Made by a program: the position numbers and the translations under genes
The notes under the pieces: model-generated
Seen by the model: the letters and a program-made list of their open reading frames with translations, nothing else
The model's database searches: none
Told to the model about the DNA's origin: nothing
Shown here: positions 8,481 through 18,882 of the stretch, piece by piece
How positions within the stretch are numbered: the stretch's first letter is position 1
Layout: the number at the start of each line of letters is the position of its first letter
DNA from: an uncultured Opitutia bacterium
Lineage (GTDB): Bacteria > Verrucomicrobiota > Verrucomicrobiia > Opitutales > Opitutaceae
Assembly: GCA_903881475.1 (NCBI GenBank)
Contig: CAIRTK010000068.1
Coordinates: 1-36,232 of the forward strand
Length of the DNA: 36,232 nucleotides
Direction of reading: 5' to 3'

Positions 8481-9131
8481 TTAAATCCGCACGATCACGT
8501 CATCGGGCTTGAACCGGACCTTCTTCGTTGTCGCATACCTGTCATCCGCAGCGCGGTAGCCGGCGGCACAGCACACGACCGAGGCGTAACCGGTGCCCCC
8601 AAGCCCAAGGATCTCGTCGAATTTCGCCGGCTCAAACCCCTCCATCGGGCAGGTGTCCACGCCGAGCAGCGCCGCGCTCGCGATGAACTGGCCGAGCGCA
8701 ATGTACACCTGGTGAGACTGCCAGATATCGAGCCGGGCCTCGGCCCGGGCCTTGTCGAGATTGCCGGTGATCATCTGGCGGAATTTCGCCAGCGACTCCG
8801 GCGCCACGCCCCGCACCTCGGCCATCCGGCCGATGTGCCGGTCCACATGGTCGGCCCCGAGATCCTTGCGCACGGCCAGCACGACAAAATGCGAGCAGTC
8901 GACCACCTGCGACTGGTCCCAGGCGGCGGGTCGCAGCCGTGCTTTCATCGCCGGATCCGTGACGATGATGAATTTCCACGGCTGCAGCCCCACCGACGAG
9001 GGCGAGAGCACCAGCGCCTGCTCCAGCGCCTGCCAGTCGGACGCGGGGATCCTTTTGGCCGGGTCGAATTTCTTCGTGGCATAGCGCCAGTGCAGCGCGT
9101 GCAGGAGGGTGTCGGTCGGGATGGGATGCAT
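8481..9131 (-). CDS. NAD(P)H-dependent nitroreductase-family flavoprotein (NfsB-like)
   Basis: A 216-residue FMN enzyme of the nitroreductase superfamily. RYATKKFDPAKRI at the N-terminus and SPSSVGLQPWKFIIV at residues 43-57 are the FMN-binding motifs seen in NfsB/NfnB-type enzymes. GLGGTGYASVVCCAAGYR is the C-terminal conserved block. Members reduce nitroaromatics, quinones or flavins; the physiological substrate cannot be assigned. The size and the single domain are typical. It lies 21 bases downstream of the OYE-family gene and may be transcribed with it. Confidence 0.92.
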   Translation of the reverse strand: MHPIPTDTLLHALHWRYATKKFDPAKRIPASDWQALEQALVLSPSSVGLQPWKFIIVTDPAMKARLRPAAWDQSQVVDCSHFVVLAVRKDLGADHVDRHIGRMAEVRGVAPESLAKFRQMITGNLDKARAEARLDIWQSHQVYIALGQFIASAALLGVDTCPMEGFEPAKFDEILGLGGTGYASVVCCAAGYRAADDRYATTKKVRFKPDDVIVRI

Positions 9132-9152
9132 GGATCGGAAGTGGGATCAGGC

Positions 9153-10274
<1,122 letters not shown>

Positions 10275-10310
10275 CTATTTGCCCTGACCGCCTGGAGCCG
10301 CCGATTGGAA

Positions 10311-10604
10311 TCAGCCCAGCAGGTCCTGAAACTCCCGGTGCCGTTCGATGAACGCGGCCACATAGGAGCATTCCGGCACCACCTTTCGCCGATCGGCCCG
10401 GGCCTGTTCCAATCCCGTGCGCACGAGCTTCTCCGCCAGGCCGCGGCCACGCAGTTCGGGCGGCACAAAGGTGTGCGTAAAAACCATGCGCCCGTCCCGA
10501 ATCACGTAGTCCGCCACGGCCCGATGGGCCCCCGCCACCGCCTCAAACCGGCTGGCCGAGGGATCGTGGCTCACCGTCACGTCGTCGGGCCCCGGTGAAT
10601 TCAT
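10311..10604 (-). CDS. Small GNAT-family N-acetyltransferase
   Basis: A 97-residue protein of the short GNAT type (YjdJ/NATD1-like). The acetyl-CoA binding segment is HTFVPPELRGRGLAEKLV, with the RGRGLA loop, followed by a helix and PECSYVAAFIERHREF. Only the core of the GNAT fold is present, as is normal for this subgroup. The substrate is unknown. The ATG at 10604 has a purine-rich AGGGGGA just upstream, one of few Shine-Dalgarno-like sites in the window. It starts 9 bases after the murJ stop and is probably co-transcribed with murJ. Confidence 0.85.
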   Translation of the reverse strand: MNSPGPDDVTVSHDPSASRFEAVAGAHRAVADYVIRDGRMVFTHTFVPPELRGRGLAEKLVRTGLEQARADRRKVVPECSYVAAFIERHREFQDLLG

Positions 10605-10613
10605 GCGATCCCC

Positions 10614-12170
10614 CTATCCTTTCCGCCTGAAAATCCGGCTGGAGAGTTCCGCGAACTCTTCCCGGCCCTCGACCTTGAGCAGCCAAAGCAGCGCGCCGTA
10701 CACCGCGACGCCCAAGGGAATCAAACCCACCAGGGCGAGCAGATCCCGCATCCGGGCACCCAGCCCGGCGCCCTGCAGCCCGTGCCAGCCTGCGCCCACC
10801 AGCAGTCCCATGGCCAGCGCGGCCGCGACAACCTTCGCGACGGATGGCCACAGCGGGGCAAAGCGCATCTCCGGCAGCTTCCGGGTCAGGGCGCGGGTGA
10901 GCAGCAGCGTTTGCACGATGATCGCGGTGGTGCTGGCCAGCACCAGGCCGGCGGCCCCGAGCCAGTGCATGAGCGACAGGCTCAGCGCGAGGTTCACGAC
11001 GAAATCCACCACTGCGACCCGCACGGGCGTCGCCGTGTCCTTGACCGCGTAGAAGGCGCGCACGGTCAGGTTGACCACCGAAAAAAACGGCATGCCCGCC
11101 GAAAAGAGCGCCAGGAGCGGCACCATGGCGCGGGTGTCGGCGGAGGTGAATTCGCCATGCTGGAAAATCAGCCGGATGATCGGCTCGCTCAGCAGGGCCA
11201 GGCCCACGGCGGCGGGGACATTGATCATCAGGATGAGCCGGATGCCCTTGCGGTAGTCCTCCGCCATCGCGGTGAATTTTTTCTCCACGGCGTGCCGCGC
11301 GATCAGCGGATAGACGACGGTCGAAACCGCGATGGCGAAAACCCCGATCGGCAGCTCCATGAGCCGGTTGCCATAGAACAGCAGCGTGCCCGCCGAGTCG
11401 CTGATCGCATAGGCCAGCACGCCGGCCACGTAGACATTCACCTGGTAGATCGCCGAACCGAAAAACCCGGGAGTCATCAGCGCCGTGATCTCACTCACCC
11501 GGGCGGAGGCCCCGAGGTCAAAGCGCGGCCGCCAGCCTTCCCGAACCAGCACCACGGCCGGCACGGTCATTTGGAGCAGGCCCCCCAGCAGCACCCCCGC
11601 GCACAACCAGTGCATCTCACCCATCGGGGTGTCCGCGAAATGCAGCCCTGCGCCACCCAGCGTGAAGATCATCGAGAGATTCAGCCAGATGGGCGACAGC
11701 GCCGGCTCGGTGAAGCGCTGGAACACATTCAAGGCCGCATTGAAGGCCGCGGCGATGCAGACGAAGGCCAGGTAGGGAAACAGGATCACCGTGAGGTCGG
11801 CCACCAGGTACCATTTCGGATCCTGCCCCGGCAGCCGCCGCGACTGGCTGAAGAGCAGCATGGCCGCCACCACCACCAGGCCGGTGACGACCGCCAGCCG
11901 GCTCACCACCTTGTTCAGCAGGGCAAAGGCTCCGGCCGCACCCTTTTCATGCAATTCCTCCTGCAGGGTCGGCAGGAACGCGGCCGTCAGCGAGCCCTCG
12001 CCCAGCAGGCGGCGGAACAGGTTCGGCAGGCGGAACGCGGTGAGAAAGGCCGAGTTCAGCACGCTGGCGCCGAAGATTCCGGCACTGAGCGAGTCGCGCA
12101 CCAGCCCAAGCACCCGCGACACCACCGTCAGCAACGAGATGACGCCGATGTTCTTGAGCTTCTTCGACAC
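10614..12170 (-). CDS. murJ: Lipid II flippase MurJ
   Basis: A 518-residue polytopic inner-membrane protein of the MVF/MOP superfamily that flips lipid II across the membrane for peptidoglycan synthesis. The N-terminus SRVLGLVRDSLSAGIFGAS followed by AFRLPNLFRRLLGEG is the MurJ signature, and about 14 hydrophobic helices follow. I take GTG 12170 as start (MSKKLKNIGVISLLTVVSR), which fits the family better than TTG 12194. The upstream sequence is CCTTCCTGC, with no Shine-Dalgarno. Its presence shows that this organism makes peptidoglycan, consistent with ftsAZ at the right end. Confidence 0.95.
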   Translation of the reverse strand: MSKKLKNIGVISLLTVVSRVLGLVRDSLSAGIFGASVLNSAFLTAFRLPNLFRRLLGEGSLTAAFLPTLQEELHEKGAAGAFALLNKVVSRLAVVTGLVVVAAMLLFSQSRRLPGQDPKWYLVADLTVILFPYLAFVCIAAAFNAALNVFQRFTEPALSPIWLNLSMIFTLGGAGLHFADTPMGEMHWLCAGVLLGGLLQMTVPAVVLVREGWRPRFDLGASARVSEITALMTPGFFGSAIYQVNVYVAGVLAYAISDSAGTLLFYGNRLMELPIGVFAIAVSTVVYPLIARHAVEKKFTAMAEDYRKGIRLILMINVPAAVGLALLSEPIIRLIFQHGEFTSADTRAMVPLLALFSAGMPFFSVVNLTVRAFYAVKDTATPVRVAVVDFVVNLALSLSLMHWLGAAGLVLASTTAIIVQTLLLTRALTRKLPEMRFAPLWPSVAKVVAAALAMGLLVGAGWHGLQGAGLGARMRDLLALVGLIPLGVAVYGALLWLLKVEGREEFAELSSRIFRRKG

Positions 12171-12232
12171 GCAGGAAGGTTTCGGATGGCGCAACGGAGC
12201 GGCAAGCCCTTAACCCGCCCGTCCGCCGCGCC

Positions 12233-12949
12233 TCACGGCTTCGGCATCGTCAGCTTGAGCGCCGTCGGCTCAAGTGTAACATCAGCCAACCGGCCCCAGG
12301 CCGCGGCAAGTTCCGGCGGCACATGCTGCGCGGACAGAATCTTGTTCATCACCCAGCCGGTCGCCAGCGGCAGCCGCTGCAGCGGGCAGGAGCCGTCATA
12401 GACCGTGTCGGGCACATAGGTGAAGGTGTCGCCCTGCCGGGCAATGGTCCCCTTGGCCTGGACGAGAAACGACTGGTTGAGGCCCACGAGGGCGTATTTC
12501 ACGCGCACCGGCACGCTGATCTGCAGCTCGCCGTCATGGATGCGGAAGTTGGGCGCACCCGGCGTCAGGAACTCCCCGGAGTCCGCTTCCGCCGCCGGGC
12601 CCTTGCCTGGTGCAGCGGGGCCTTTGGCGGGCGCCGGCGGCGGGCCGGCCGGGGTCGCCGGGGCGGCCGCCGTGTTGATCTCGTCCTCATTGAGGACAAT
12701 CGAGCCACCTTGGGCAAAAATCTTCAGCTTTGAAACCACGCGCCTCGCCTTGGCGGAGTCATGCGATCCCTCGATGTAATAAACCATCCCGACCGCCGGC
12801 TCCTTGGGGAGCTCCTTGACCTGGGTCACGGGCTTGAAAATCAGGAAGGCCGCCGCCAGCACAATGCCGATGATCACACTGAACACGGCACCCACCATGA
12901 CTTCAATCCAGCTGGGCCCGTACATGGCACGATCGAGTTTTTTGCTCAT
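12233..12949 (-). CDS. Membrane-anchored protein of unknown function
   Basis: A 238-residue protein I do not recognise. A short cytoplasmic N-terminus is followed by one strong hydrophobic helix (about residues 16-40), then a soluble region predicted outside the cytoplasm. The middle (about 93-120) is an Ala/Pro/Gly-rich linker, and a mixed alpha/beta segment follows (FRIHDGELQISVPVRVKYAL onward). It has no enzyme motif. It lies between the FmdB-like zinc ribbon (8 bases upstream) and murJ on the same strand, so a role at the cell envelope is possible but inferred only from position and topology. Confidence 0.75.
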   Translation of the reverse strand: MSKKLDRAMYGPSWIEVMVGAVFSVIIGIVLAAAFLIFKPVTQVKELPKEPAVGMVYYIEGSHDSAKARRVVSKLKIFAQGGSIVLNEDEINTAAAPATPAGPPPAPAKGPAAPGKGPAAEADSGEFLTPGAPNFRIHDGELQISVPVRVKYALVGLNQSFLVQAKGTIARQGDTFTYVPDTVYDGSCPLQRLPLATGWVMNKILSAQHVPPELAAAWGRLADVTLEPTALKLTMPKP

Positions 12950-12957
12950 AGGGAAAT

Positions 12958-13230
12958 CTATTTGGCGGCCGGCGCGGGCTTGGTCTCCGGCTTCGCGGGC
13001 GCGGCCGCGGGTTTGGCCCCGTCACCGGATTTTTCCGGGGATTTTTTGTTTTTGTAATCCGTGATATAGAAACCCGAGCCCTTGAAAATCAGGCCGGCAC
13101 CCCCGCCAATCAGCCGCTTCACGCCCTTTTTCTTGCACTTCGGGCAATGCGTCAGCGGCTCGTCCCGCATCGACTGGAAAAGCTCGAAGGCGTAACCGCA
13201 TTTGGGACAGACGTAGTCGTAAGTGGGCAT
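12958..13230 (-). CDS. FmdB-family zinc ribbon protein
   Basis: A 90-residue protein with the classic FmdB N-terminus: MPTYDYVCPKCGYAFE then HCPKCKKKGVKRLIGGG. The two CxxC pairs (Cys8/Cys11 and Cys29/Cys32) should bind one zinc. GLIFKGSGFYITDYK is the conserved continuation. The last 30 residues are a low-complexity Lys/Pro/Ala tail. The family is called a putative regulatory protein, but no general function is proven. The gene is the first of a minus-strand run that continues to the unknown membrane protein and murJ. Confidence 0.9.
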   Translation of the reverse strand: MPTYDYVCPKCGYAFELFQSMRDEPLTHCPKCKKKGVKRLIGGGAGLIFKGSGFYITDYKNKKSPEKSGDGAKPAAAPAKPETKPAPAAK

Positions 13231-13312
13231 CGGAAAACGCCGCGGTTATGGGTCCACTCGGGGCGGATGGCGAGTGTGTTCTCGGCCGGCACCCTGATCC
13301 CCAAGCGACAAT

Positions 13313-13417
13313 CCATTTTACAGGAGGTAACGGAGGAAACGGAGCGTTCGTTCCCGTCATGCAGGGAGCATGACGGCAAACCCCACCTCTGTTCTCTCCT
13401 TTACTGCCTGTAAATTG
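13313..13417. repeat. Long inverted repeat, CAGGAGG-type family, copy 2
   Basis: The left arm (13313-13344) reads TTTTACAGGAGGTAACGGAG and on into GAAACGGAG. The right arm (about 13388-13417), on the opposite strand, reads TTTACAGGCAGTAAAGGAG and on. Inside the loop is a second, perfect 9-bp hairpin: CCGTCATGC (13354-13362) with GCATGACGG (13368-13376). It sits in the 267-base gap between the divergent fmdB and ispA genes, so here it lies among promoters, not terminators. Apart from it the gap holds nothing I recognise. Confidence 0.7.
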
Positions 13418-13497
13418 TCCGCCGATTGGGCCTGACCGCTCCAGCCTGCTGCCACGAGGGTTGCGCCGGGGCGGATTTTCGCCCACGCAAGGATGCG

Positions 13498-14412
13498 ATG
13501 GATTTTGCCGCCGAACTGAAACGCCGCGTCACCCGCATCGAGCAGGGGATTGACCTCCTGCTGCCGCCTGCCGCGACCCCACCCGCGCGGCTGCATGAAG
13601 CCATGCGCTACAGCCTGCAGGCCGGCGGCAAACGCCTCCGCCCCGTGCTCGTGCTGGCCACCTTCGATCTGTTCGACGGCTTGCAACCGCCGGAGCCCCG
13701 TCCCCTCCCTGCCGGGACCGATCCGCTGCCGGCGGCGGTCGCCATCGAGTGCCTGCATACCTATTCGCTGATCCACGACGACCTGCCCTGCATGGACAAC
13801 GACGACCTCCGGCGCGGACGGCCCACGGCGCACCGGCAGTTCGACGAGGCCACGGCGCTGCTCGCCGGCGATGCCCTGCTGACCCATGCCTTCGCCCTGC
13901 TCGCCGGGGGTTATGCCGCCCGACCTTCCCTCGCCCATGCGCTTGTCCGTGAACTGGCTGACGCCGCCGGCAGCCGCCGGCTCATTGGCGGCCAGATGGC
14001 AGACCTGCTCGCCGAGAGAAAGACCGGCGTCTCTATCGAGGAACTCGAGTTCATCCATCTGAACAAAACCGCCGCCATGATCGAGGCTGCCCTGGTCATG
14101 GGCGGGCTCACGGGCGGCGCCGGGGAAAGCGAGCTGGCGATGCTGCGCGACGCCGGCCGGCATCTCGGCCTCGCGTTCCAGATCATCGACGATGTGCTCG
14201 ATGCGACCGCCGACACCGCCACCCTCGGCAAGACCGCGGGCAAGGATGCCAGGGCCGGGAAAACCACCTTCGTGAAGCTGCACGGCATCGCGAACTCCCG
14301 CCAGCTGGCGCAGCACCATTCGGACGCCGCCCGTGTTGCCTTGGGCCGCCTGCCCGGCGACCCGGCTTTTCTCATGACCCTGATCGCCAGCATGACCGCC
14401 CGCTCCAGCTGA
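13498..14412 (+). CDS. ispA: Polyprenyl (farnesyl/geranylgeranyl) diphosphate synthase
   Basis: A 304-residue class I trans-prenyltransferase that condenses isopentenyl diphosphate with allylic diphosphates. The first aspartate-rich motif, IHDDLPCMDNDDLRRGRPT, is at about residues 92-110 and the second is IIDDVLDATAD. The early AGGKRLRPVLVLA block binds diphosphate. The insertion between DD and D is the bacterial FPP-synthase pattern, so farnesyl or geranylgeranyl diphosphate is the likely product; exact chain length cannot be fixed by eye. The start at ATG 13498 matches family N-termini; AAGGA lies a few bases upstream. Confidence 0.92.
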   Translation: MDFAAELKRRVTRIEQGIDLLLPPAATPPARLHEAMRYSLQAGGKRLRPVLVLATFDLFDGLQPPEPRPLPAGTDPLPAAVAIECLHTYSLIHDDLPCMDNDDLRRGRPTAHRQFDEATALLAGDALLTHAFALLAGGYAARPSLAHALVRELADAAGSRRLIGGQMADLLAERKTGVSIEELEFIHLNKTAAMIEAALVMGGLTGGAGESELAMLRDAGRHLGLAFQIIDDVLDATADTATLGKTAGKDARAGKTTFVKLHGIANSRQLAQHHSDAARVALGRLPGDPAFLMTLIASMTARSS

Positions 14413-14514
14413 GCCGGGTCTTGTGATGGCGGCCGGGAATTTGCTCAGTATTTACCACACTGCGTCCGGGATTGAGTTCTGACCCGGCGTCCCTGATTCT
14501 CCGGCTTCAATCCC

Positions 14515-14736
14515 GTGGCCTCCGAACGTCCCAAAGAGCATCCCATCCGCGAATTACTCCTGCACGGGGGGCATCCTTTTCCCAAGGACATGGAAGAGAT
14601 GATCCGCCGGCTGCATCTGAAGCCCAACGCCATCACGGCGGAGATCGCCATGGATGCCTACGACTGGGAGCGCGGCGAGCAACTGGACCGGGGTCGGAAG
14701 AAGCTCCTCGCCCTATGCGCCTTGCACGGTGTTTAA
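14515..14736 (+). CDS. Small protein of unknown function
   Basis: A 73-residue reading frame starting at GTG 14515. It is charged, with no hydrophobic segment, and looks like a small helical cytoplasmic protein (HPFPKDMEEMIRRLHLKPN, then AMDAYDWERGEQLDRG). I do not recognise the family. It follows the prenyl synthase by 102 bases on the same strand and is convergent with the PaiB-like gene. Amino-acid composition is that of a real protein, not of a shadow frame, but the call rests on that alone. Confidence 0.55.
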   Translation: MASERPKEHPIRELLLHGGHPFPKDMEEMIRRLHLKPNAITAEIAMDAYDWERGEQLDRGRKKLLALCALHGV

Positions 14737-14773
14737 GCCGCAGACAGGCGTCCACCCTGCCCCAGGTCGGTGA

Positions 14774-14790
14774 GCAGGCCGGAGGCCTGC
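14774..14790. terminator. Perfect GC hairpin between convergent genes, abutting the paiB-like stop
   Basis: GCAGGCC (14774-14780) pairs perfectly with GGCCTGC (14784-14790) around a 3-base loop. On the minus strand the palindrome begins one base after the TAG stop (14792-14794) of the PaiB-like gene. It lies between that gene and the small convergent gene, so it could stop transcription from both sides. No T-run follows, which also fits a repetitive palindromic element. Confidence 0.45.
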
Positions 14791-14791
14791 G

Positions 14792-15430
14792 CTACCCTTG
14801 ATTCTCACGCCGCATGGCCGCGGCCAACCGCACCGCGGCGGGATCGCCGGTTTGCTCCAGGGCCGCCGCCGCGCTGGCGGCATCCTCCTTCTTCCGGTTC
14901 TGGCTGAGCTTGAATTTCGCCTCGAGTCGCGTGAGCGGGATCTCGAATGCCACGATCGCCTTCGCCAGCTGGCGGATAAAATCATCCGGCTGGTTCCGCG
15001 CCGAATAGGGCGAATCCGGCCGTTCATAGGCGCGGACGGTCGCTTCGAGCAGGTCCACGGTCCGGCGGGCGTCTTCCACGATCCGGGGAACCCCATAGGC
15101 ATGGACCGCCTCGTAATTCCAGGTCGGGACATGCGGCGTCACCGGGTAGCTCGCATACCAGGTGGGCGAAATGTAGCCATGCTCACCCTGGAAAACCACC
15201 AGCACTTCCGCGGCGGGATGGGCCGCGAACTCCTGCCACTGCCGGTTGGCCCGCGCCATGTGGGCCAGCAATGTGCCATGCGGCCCCGCCGACTCGTCGT
15301 AGAGAAACGGGAGGTGGGTGGCCGTCAGACCCTGCGCTCCGGCCGTGGTCAGCGTCGCAAAGCTGTTCGCCCGGATGACCGCCGTGATCCTGGCGCGGTC
15401 CTGCACCTGGAAATGGGCCGGCGTGTACAT
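14792..15430 (-). CDS. PaiB-like FMN-binding protein
   Basis: A 212-residue protein of the PaiB family, annotated as FMN-binding negative transcriptional regulators with a split-barrel flavin fold. MYTPAHFQ at the very start, THLPFLYD, HMARANRQW and HGYISPTWY followed by VPTWNYEAVHAYG are the conserved family blocks. The start at ATG 15430 places MYTPAHFQ at residue 1 as in homologues; the frame is open 12 codons further upstream. PaiB was named from a Bacillus locus affecting sporulation and protease genes; its role here is unknown. It lies 22 bases after tpiA on the same strand. Confidence 0.9.
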   Translation of the reverse strand: MYTPAHFQVQDRARITAVIRANSFATLTTAGAQGLTATHLPFLYDESAGPHGTLLAHMARANRQWQEFAAHPAAEVLVVFQGEHGYISPTWYASYPVTPHVPTWNYEAVHAYGVPRIVEDARRTVDLLEATVRAYERPDSPYSARNQPDDFIRQLAKAIVAFEIPLTRLEAKFKLSQNRKKEDAASAAAALEQTGDPAAVRLAAAMRRENQG

Positions 15431-15452
15431 CGGAACCGCCGCGCGGACGCGG

Positions 15453-16223
15453 CTACTTCGCCGCAACCGCGGCCTTCACGAGCTCGACAAAACTGCGCGC
15501 CTCCAAGGAGGCGCCCCCGATCAGGCCGCCATCAATGTCCTTTTGCGCCAGCAGCTCGGGGGCGTTGGCGGGTTTCATCGAGCCGCCGTACAGGATGCGG
15601 ACGCGCTGCGCGACGGGCTCGGTGAAGAGGTTGGTCAACAGCCCGCGGATGAAGGCATGAACTTCCTGCGCCTGGTCCGTCGTGGCCACCTTGCCCGTGC
15701 CAATGGCCCAGACCGGCTCGTAGGCCACGATCAAACCGGCCGCCTGCTCCTTGCTGACACCCTCGAGGCCGGCTTCTAGCTGCGTTTGCACGACCTTGAG
15801 CGTGGCGCCCGCCTCTCGCTCGGCCAGGGTTTCCCCGACACAGAAAATGGGCCGGAGCTGGTTTTTCATCGCGGCCAGCACCTTCTGGTTGATGAAGGCG
15901 TCCGTCTCGCCAAACAGGCTGCGCCGCTCGCTGTGCCCGAGAATGACGTGGGTCGTGAACAGCGCGCGGAGCATCGGGGCGGAAATTTCCCCCGTGAACG
16001 CGCCGCTCGCCTCGGGGTGAACGTTCTGCGCGCCCAGCTTCACCGTCGAGCCTTCCAGCGCGCGCGCCACGGACTCCAGCGCGACGAACGGCGGGCACAC
16101 CACGATGTCGACGTCGGTGAGCTTGCCGACGGTGGCGACGAGCTCGGCCACCAGCGCGGCGCCGTCGGCCGGCGTCTTGTTCATCTTCCAATTGCCTGCG
16201 ATCAGTTTTTTCCGGGAGGACAT
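15453..16223 (-). CDS. tpiA: Triosephosphate isomerase
   Basis: A 256-residue TIM barrel that interconverts dihydroxyacetone phosphate and glyceraldehyde 3-phosphate. Catalytic residues are all visible: Asn11 and Lys13 in AGNWKMN, His97 in ILGHSERR, and Glu169 in VAYEPVWAIGTGK. The phosphate-binding loops YGGSMKPAN and GLIGGASL are intact. It is the last of the gap-pgk-tpiA minus-strand set. The 162-base spacer to pgk holds facing repeat arms. The start ATG is preceded by CACTCCC, not by a Shine-Dalgarno sequence. Confidence 0.97.
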   Translation of the reverse strand: MSSRKKLIAGNWKMNKTPADGAALVAELVATVGKLTDVDIVVCPPFVALESVARALEGSTVKLGAQNVHPEASGAFTGEISAPMLRALFTTHVILGHSERRSLFGETDAFINQKVLAAMKNQLRPIFCVGETLAEREAGATLKVVQTQLEAGLEGVSKEQAAGLIVAYEPVWAIGTGKVATTDQAQEVHAFIRGLLTNLFTEPVAQRVRILYGGSMKPANAPELLAQKDIDGGLIGGASLEARSFVELVKAAVAAK

Positions 16224-16392
16224 GGGAGTGAGTAGAAAGTAGCGGGTAGTGAGTAGCGGGTAGCGAGTAGAAATTTCAGCAGGATTCCCGCAAAGCAGGA
16301 AACGTGCGGAACCGTTTCTAACAAGCCTTCACGACAGAAATGTCGTGGGTGACATCCATGCTCGCTGCTCACTACTCGCTAGCCGCTACTGC
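16224..16392. repeat. Facing GTAGCGAGTAG repeat arms between tpiA and pgk
   Basis: The left arm (16228-16270) is built of variants of AGTAG and CGGGTAG. Its 19-base part at 16252-16270 matches, with one mismatch, the reverse complement of 16372-16390. The right arm therefore runs through the pgk stop codon (16386-16388) and its last codons. Between the arms sits a hairpin, CACGACA (16330-16336) with TGTCGTG (16341-16347) and a 4-base loop. The same repeat recurs in the pgk-gap spacer. Confidence 0.7.
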
Positions 16393-17630
16393 TCGAGGAA
16401 CGCCACGCCCGGAAGCACCTTGCCCTCAAGGTATTCGAGACTCGCGCCCCCGCCCGTGGAGCAGTGGGTGACCTTGTCGGCCACCTTGAATTTCTTCGCC
16501 GCTGTGGCGGTGTCGCCGCCACCCACGACTGTCGTGGCGCCCAGCGCGGTCGCCTCGGCCACGGCCTCGGCCATGGCCTTCGTCGCCCCGGAAAACCGGT
16601 CGAACTCAAACACCCCGGCCGGCCCGTTCCAGATGATGGTCTTCGCGCCGAGGATCGCCGCGCGGTACAGCGCGATCGACTGCGGCCCGGCATCCAGGCC
16701 CTGCCAGCCGGGCGGAATGCCGGAAGCGTCGGTCGCCGGCTGGATGTTGGCGTCGGGGGCAAACTTGTCGGCGCAAATATAGTCCACCGGGAAGATGAGC
16801 TTCACGCCACGGCCCCGCGCGTCGTCGGCGAGCTGCTGCACGATCTTCGCGCCCTCGGGGTCGAAGAGGCTGTCGCCGATCGCCATGCCGTTGATCACTT
16901 TCTTGAAGGTGTAGGCCATGCCGCCGCCGATGATGATTTCGTCCGCTTTGGCAAGGAGGTTCCGGATGAGCGGGATCTTGTCCGCGATCTTGGCGCCGCC
17001 CAGAATGGCGAGCAACGGGCGCCGCGGATGCTCCAGCACGGCGGCGAAGGCCTTCAGCTCGGCTTCCATCAGGAAGCCGGCGGCCTTCGACGGCAAATTG
17101 ATGCCGACCATCGACGAATGCGCCCGGTGCGCGGTGCCGAAGGCGTCATTGACAAAAACATCCCCCAGCTTCGAGAGCCCCGCCCGAAAGGGCTCCACGG
17201 CCTGCGGGTCGGCCTTTACCGAGGTGCCGTCCTCCAGCTTGATCTTGCCCTCTTCCTCGATGTGAAACCGCAGGTTCTCCAGGAGCAGCACGTGGCCCGG
17301 CCGGAGCGCGGCCACCGCCTGTTCCGCGACCGGACCGACACAATCCGCGGCAAAGGCCACGGGCTGCCCGAGCAGCTTCGCCAGCTCGGTGGCGACGGGC
17401 TGCAGGGAGTATTTGGCGATGACCTTGCCGTCGGGCCGGCCCAGGTGGCTCATCAGCACGACCGCGGCGCCTTTTTCCAGGGCATAGCGGATCGTGGGCA
17501 GCGCCGCGACGATGCGCTGGTTGTTCGTGATCGCACCCGTGGCCTTGTCCTGCGGGACGTTGAAGTCGACGCGCATGAGCACGCGTTGGCCGGCCAGGGA
17601 GAGATCGCGGATGGATTTGAACTTGGGCAT
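16386..17630 (-). CDS. pgk: Phosphoglycerate kinase
   Basis: A 414-residue kinase transferring phosphate from 1,3-bisphosphoglycerate to ADP. The conserved blocks are all present: [11 protein letters not shown] near the N-terminus, [49 protein letters not shown], and the nucleotide loop VGGGDTATA. The protein is slightly longer than the common 390-400 residues, partly because of a short insertion around [14 protein letters not shown]. The TAG stop lies inside an intergenic repeat arm. The ATG at 17630 is preceded by TTCCTCCTC. It sits between gap and tpiA on the same strand. Confidence 0.97.
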   Translation of the reverse strand: MPKFKSIRDLSLAGQRVLMRVDFNVPQDKATGAITNNQRIVAALPTIRYALEKGAAVVLMSHLGRPDGKVIAKYSLQPVATELAKLLGQPVAFAADCVGPVAEQAVAALRPGHVLLLENLRFHIEEEGKIKLEDGTSVKADPQAVEPFRAGLSKLGDVFVNDAFGTAHRAHSSMVGINLPSKAAGFLMEAELKAFAAVLEHPRRPLLAILGGAKIADKIPLIRNLLAKADEIIIGGGMAYTFKKVINGMAIGDSLFDPEGAKIVQQLADDARGRGVKLIFPVDYICADKFAPDANIQPATDASGIPPGWQGLDAGPQSIALYRAAILGAKTIIWNGPAGVFEFDRFSGATKAMAEAVAEATALGATTVVGGGDTATAAKKFKVADKVTHCSTGGGASLEYLEGKVLPGVAFLEQ

Positions 17631-17635
17631 GAGGA

Positions 17636-17730
17636 GGAAGTAGCGAGTAGTGGAAGGAGCGGGTAGCGAGTAGGAGAATGCTGCGGCGCGATCGATGTGC
17701 CCGCTACTCGCTACCCACTGCTCGCTGCTT
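17636..17730. repeat. Facing GTAGCGAGTAG repeat arms between pgk and gap
   Basis: GGGTAGCGAGTAG (17661-17673) is matched perfectly over 13 bases by CTACTCGCTACCC (17704-17716) on the same strand, giving a hairpin with a 30-base loop. Further partial units lie at 17640-17650 and 17717-17727. The repeat belongs to the same family as the arms between tpiA and pgk. No transposase or target duplication is visible. Confidence 0.7.
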
Positions 17731-17732
17731 TC

Positions 17733-17746
17733 AAGCGCTTGCGCGC

Positions 17747-17748
<2 letters not shown>
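17733..17748 (-). terminator. Short hairpin overlapping the gap stop codon
   Basis: AAGCGC (17733-17738) pairs with GCGCTT (17743-17748) around a 4-base loop. On the minus strand the stem begins inside the TAA stop of gap (17747-17749). There is no T-run after it; it may attenuate read-through into pgk or simply be structural. Confidence 0.35.
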
Positions 17749-18877
<1,129 letters not shown>

Positions 18878-18882
18878 TTATG

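Noticed and set aside
10782-12401. A long plus-strand frame opposite murJ
   Set aside because: His/Gln/Arg/Gly-rich shadow with no hydrophobic pattern or motif; murJ on the other strand is unmistakable.
16224-17730. Possible CRISPR-like array in the glycolytic spacers
   Set aside because: The units are short, contiguous and arranged as facing arms. There are no uniform spacers and no cas genes.
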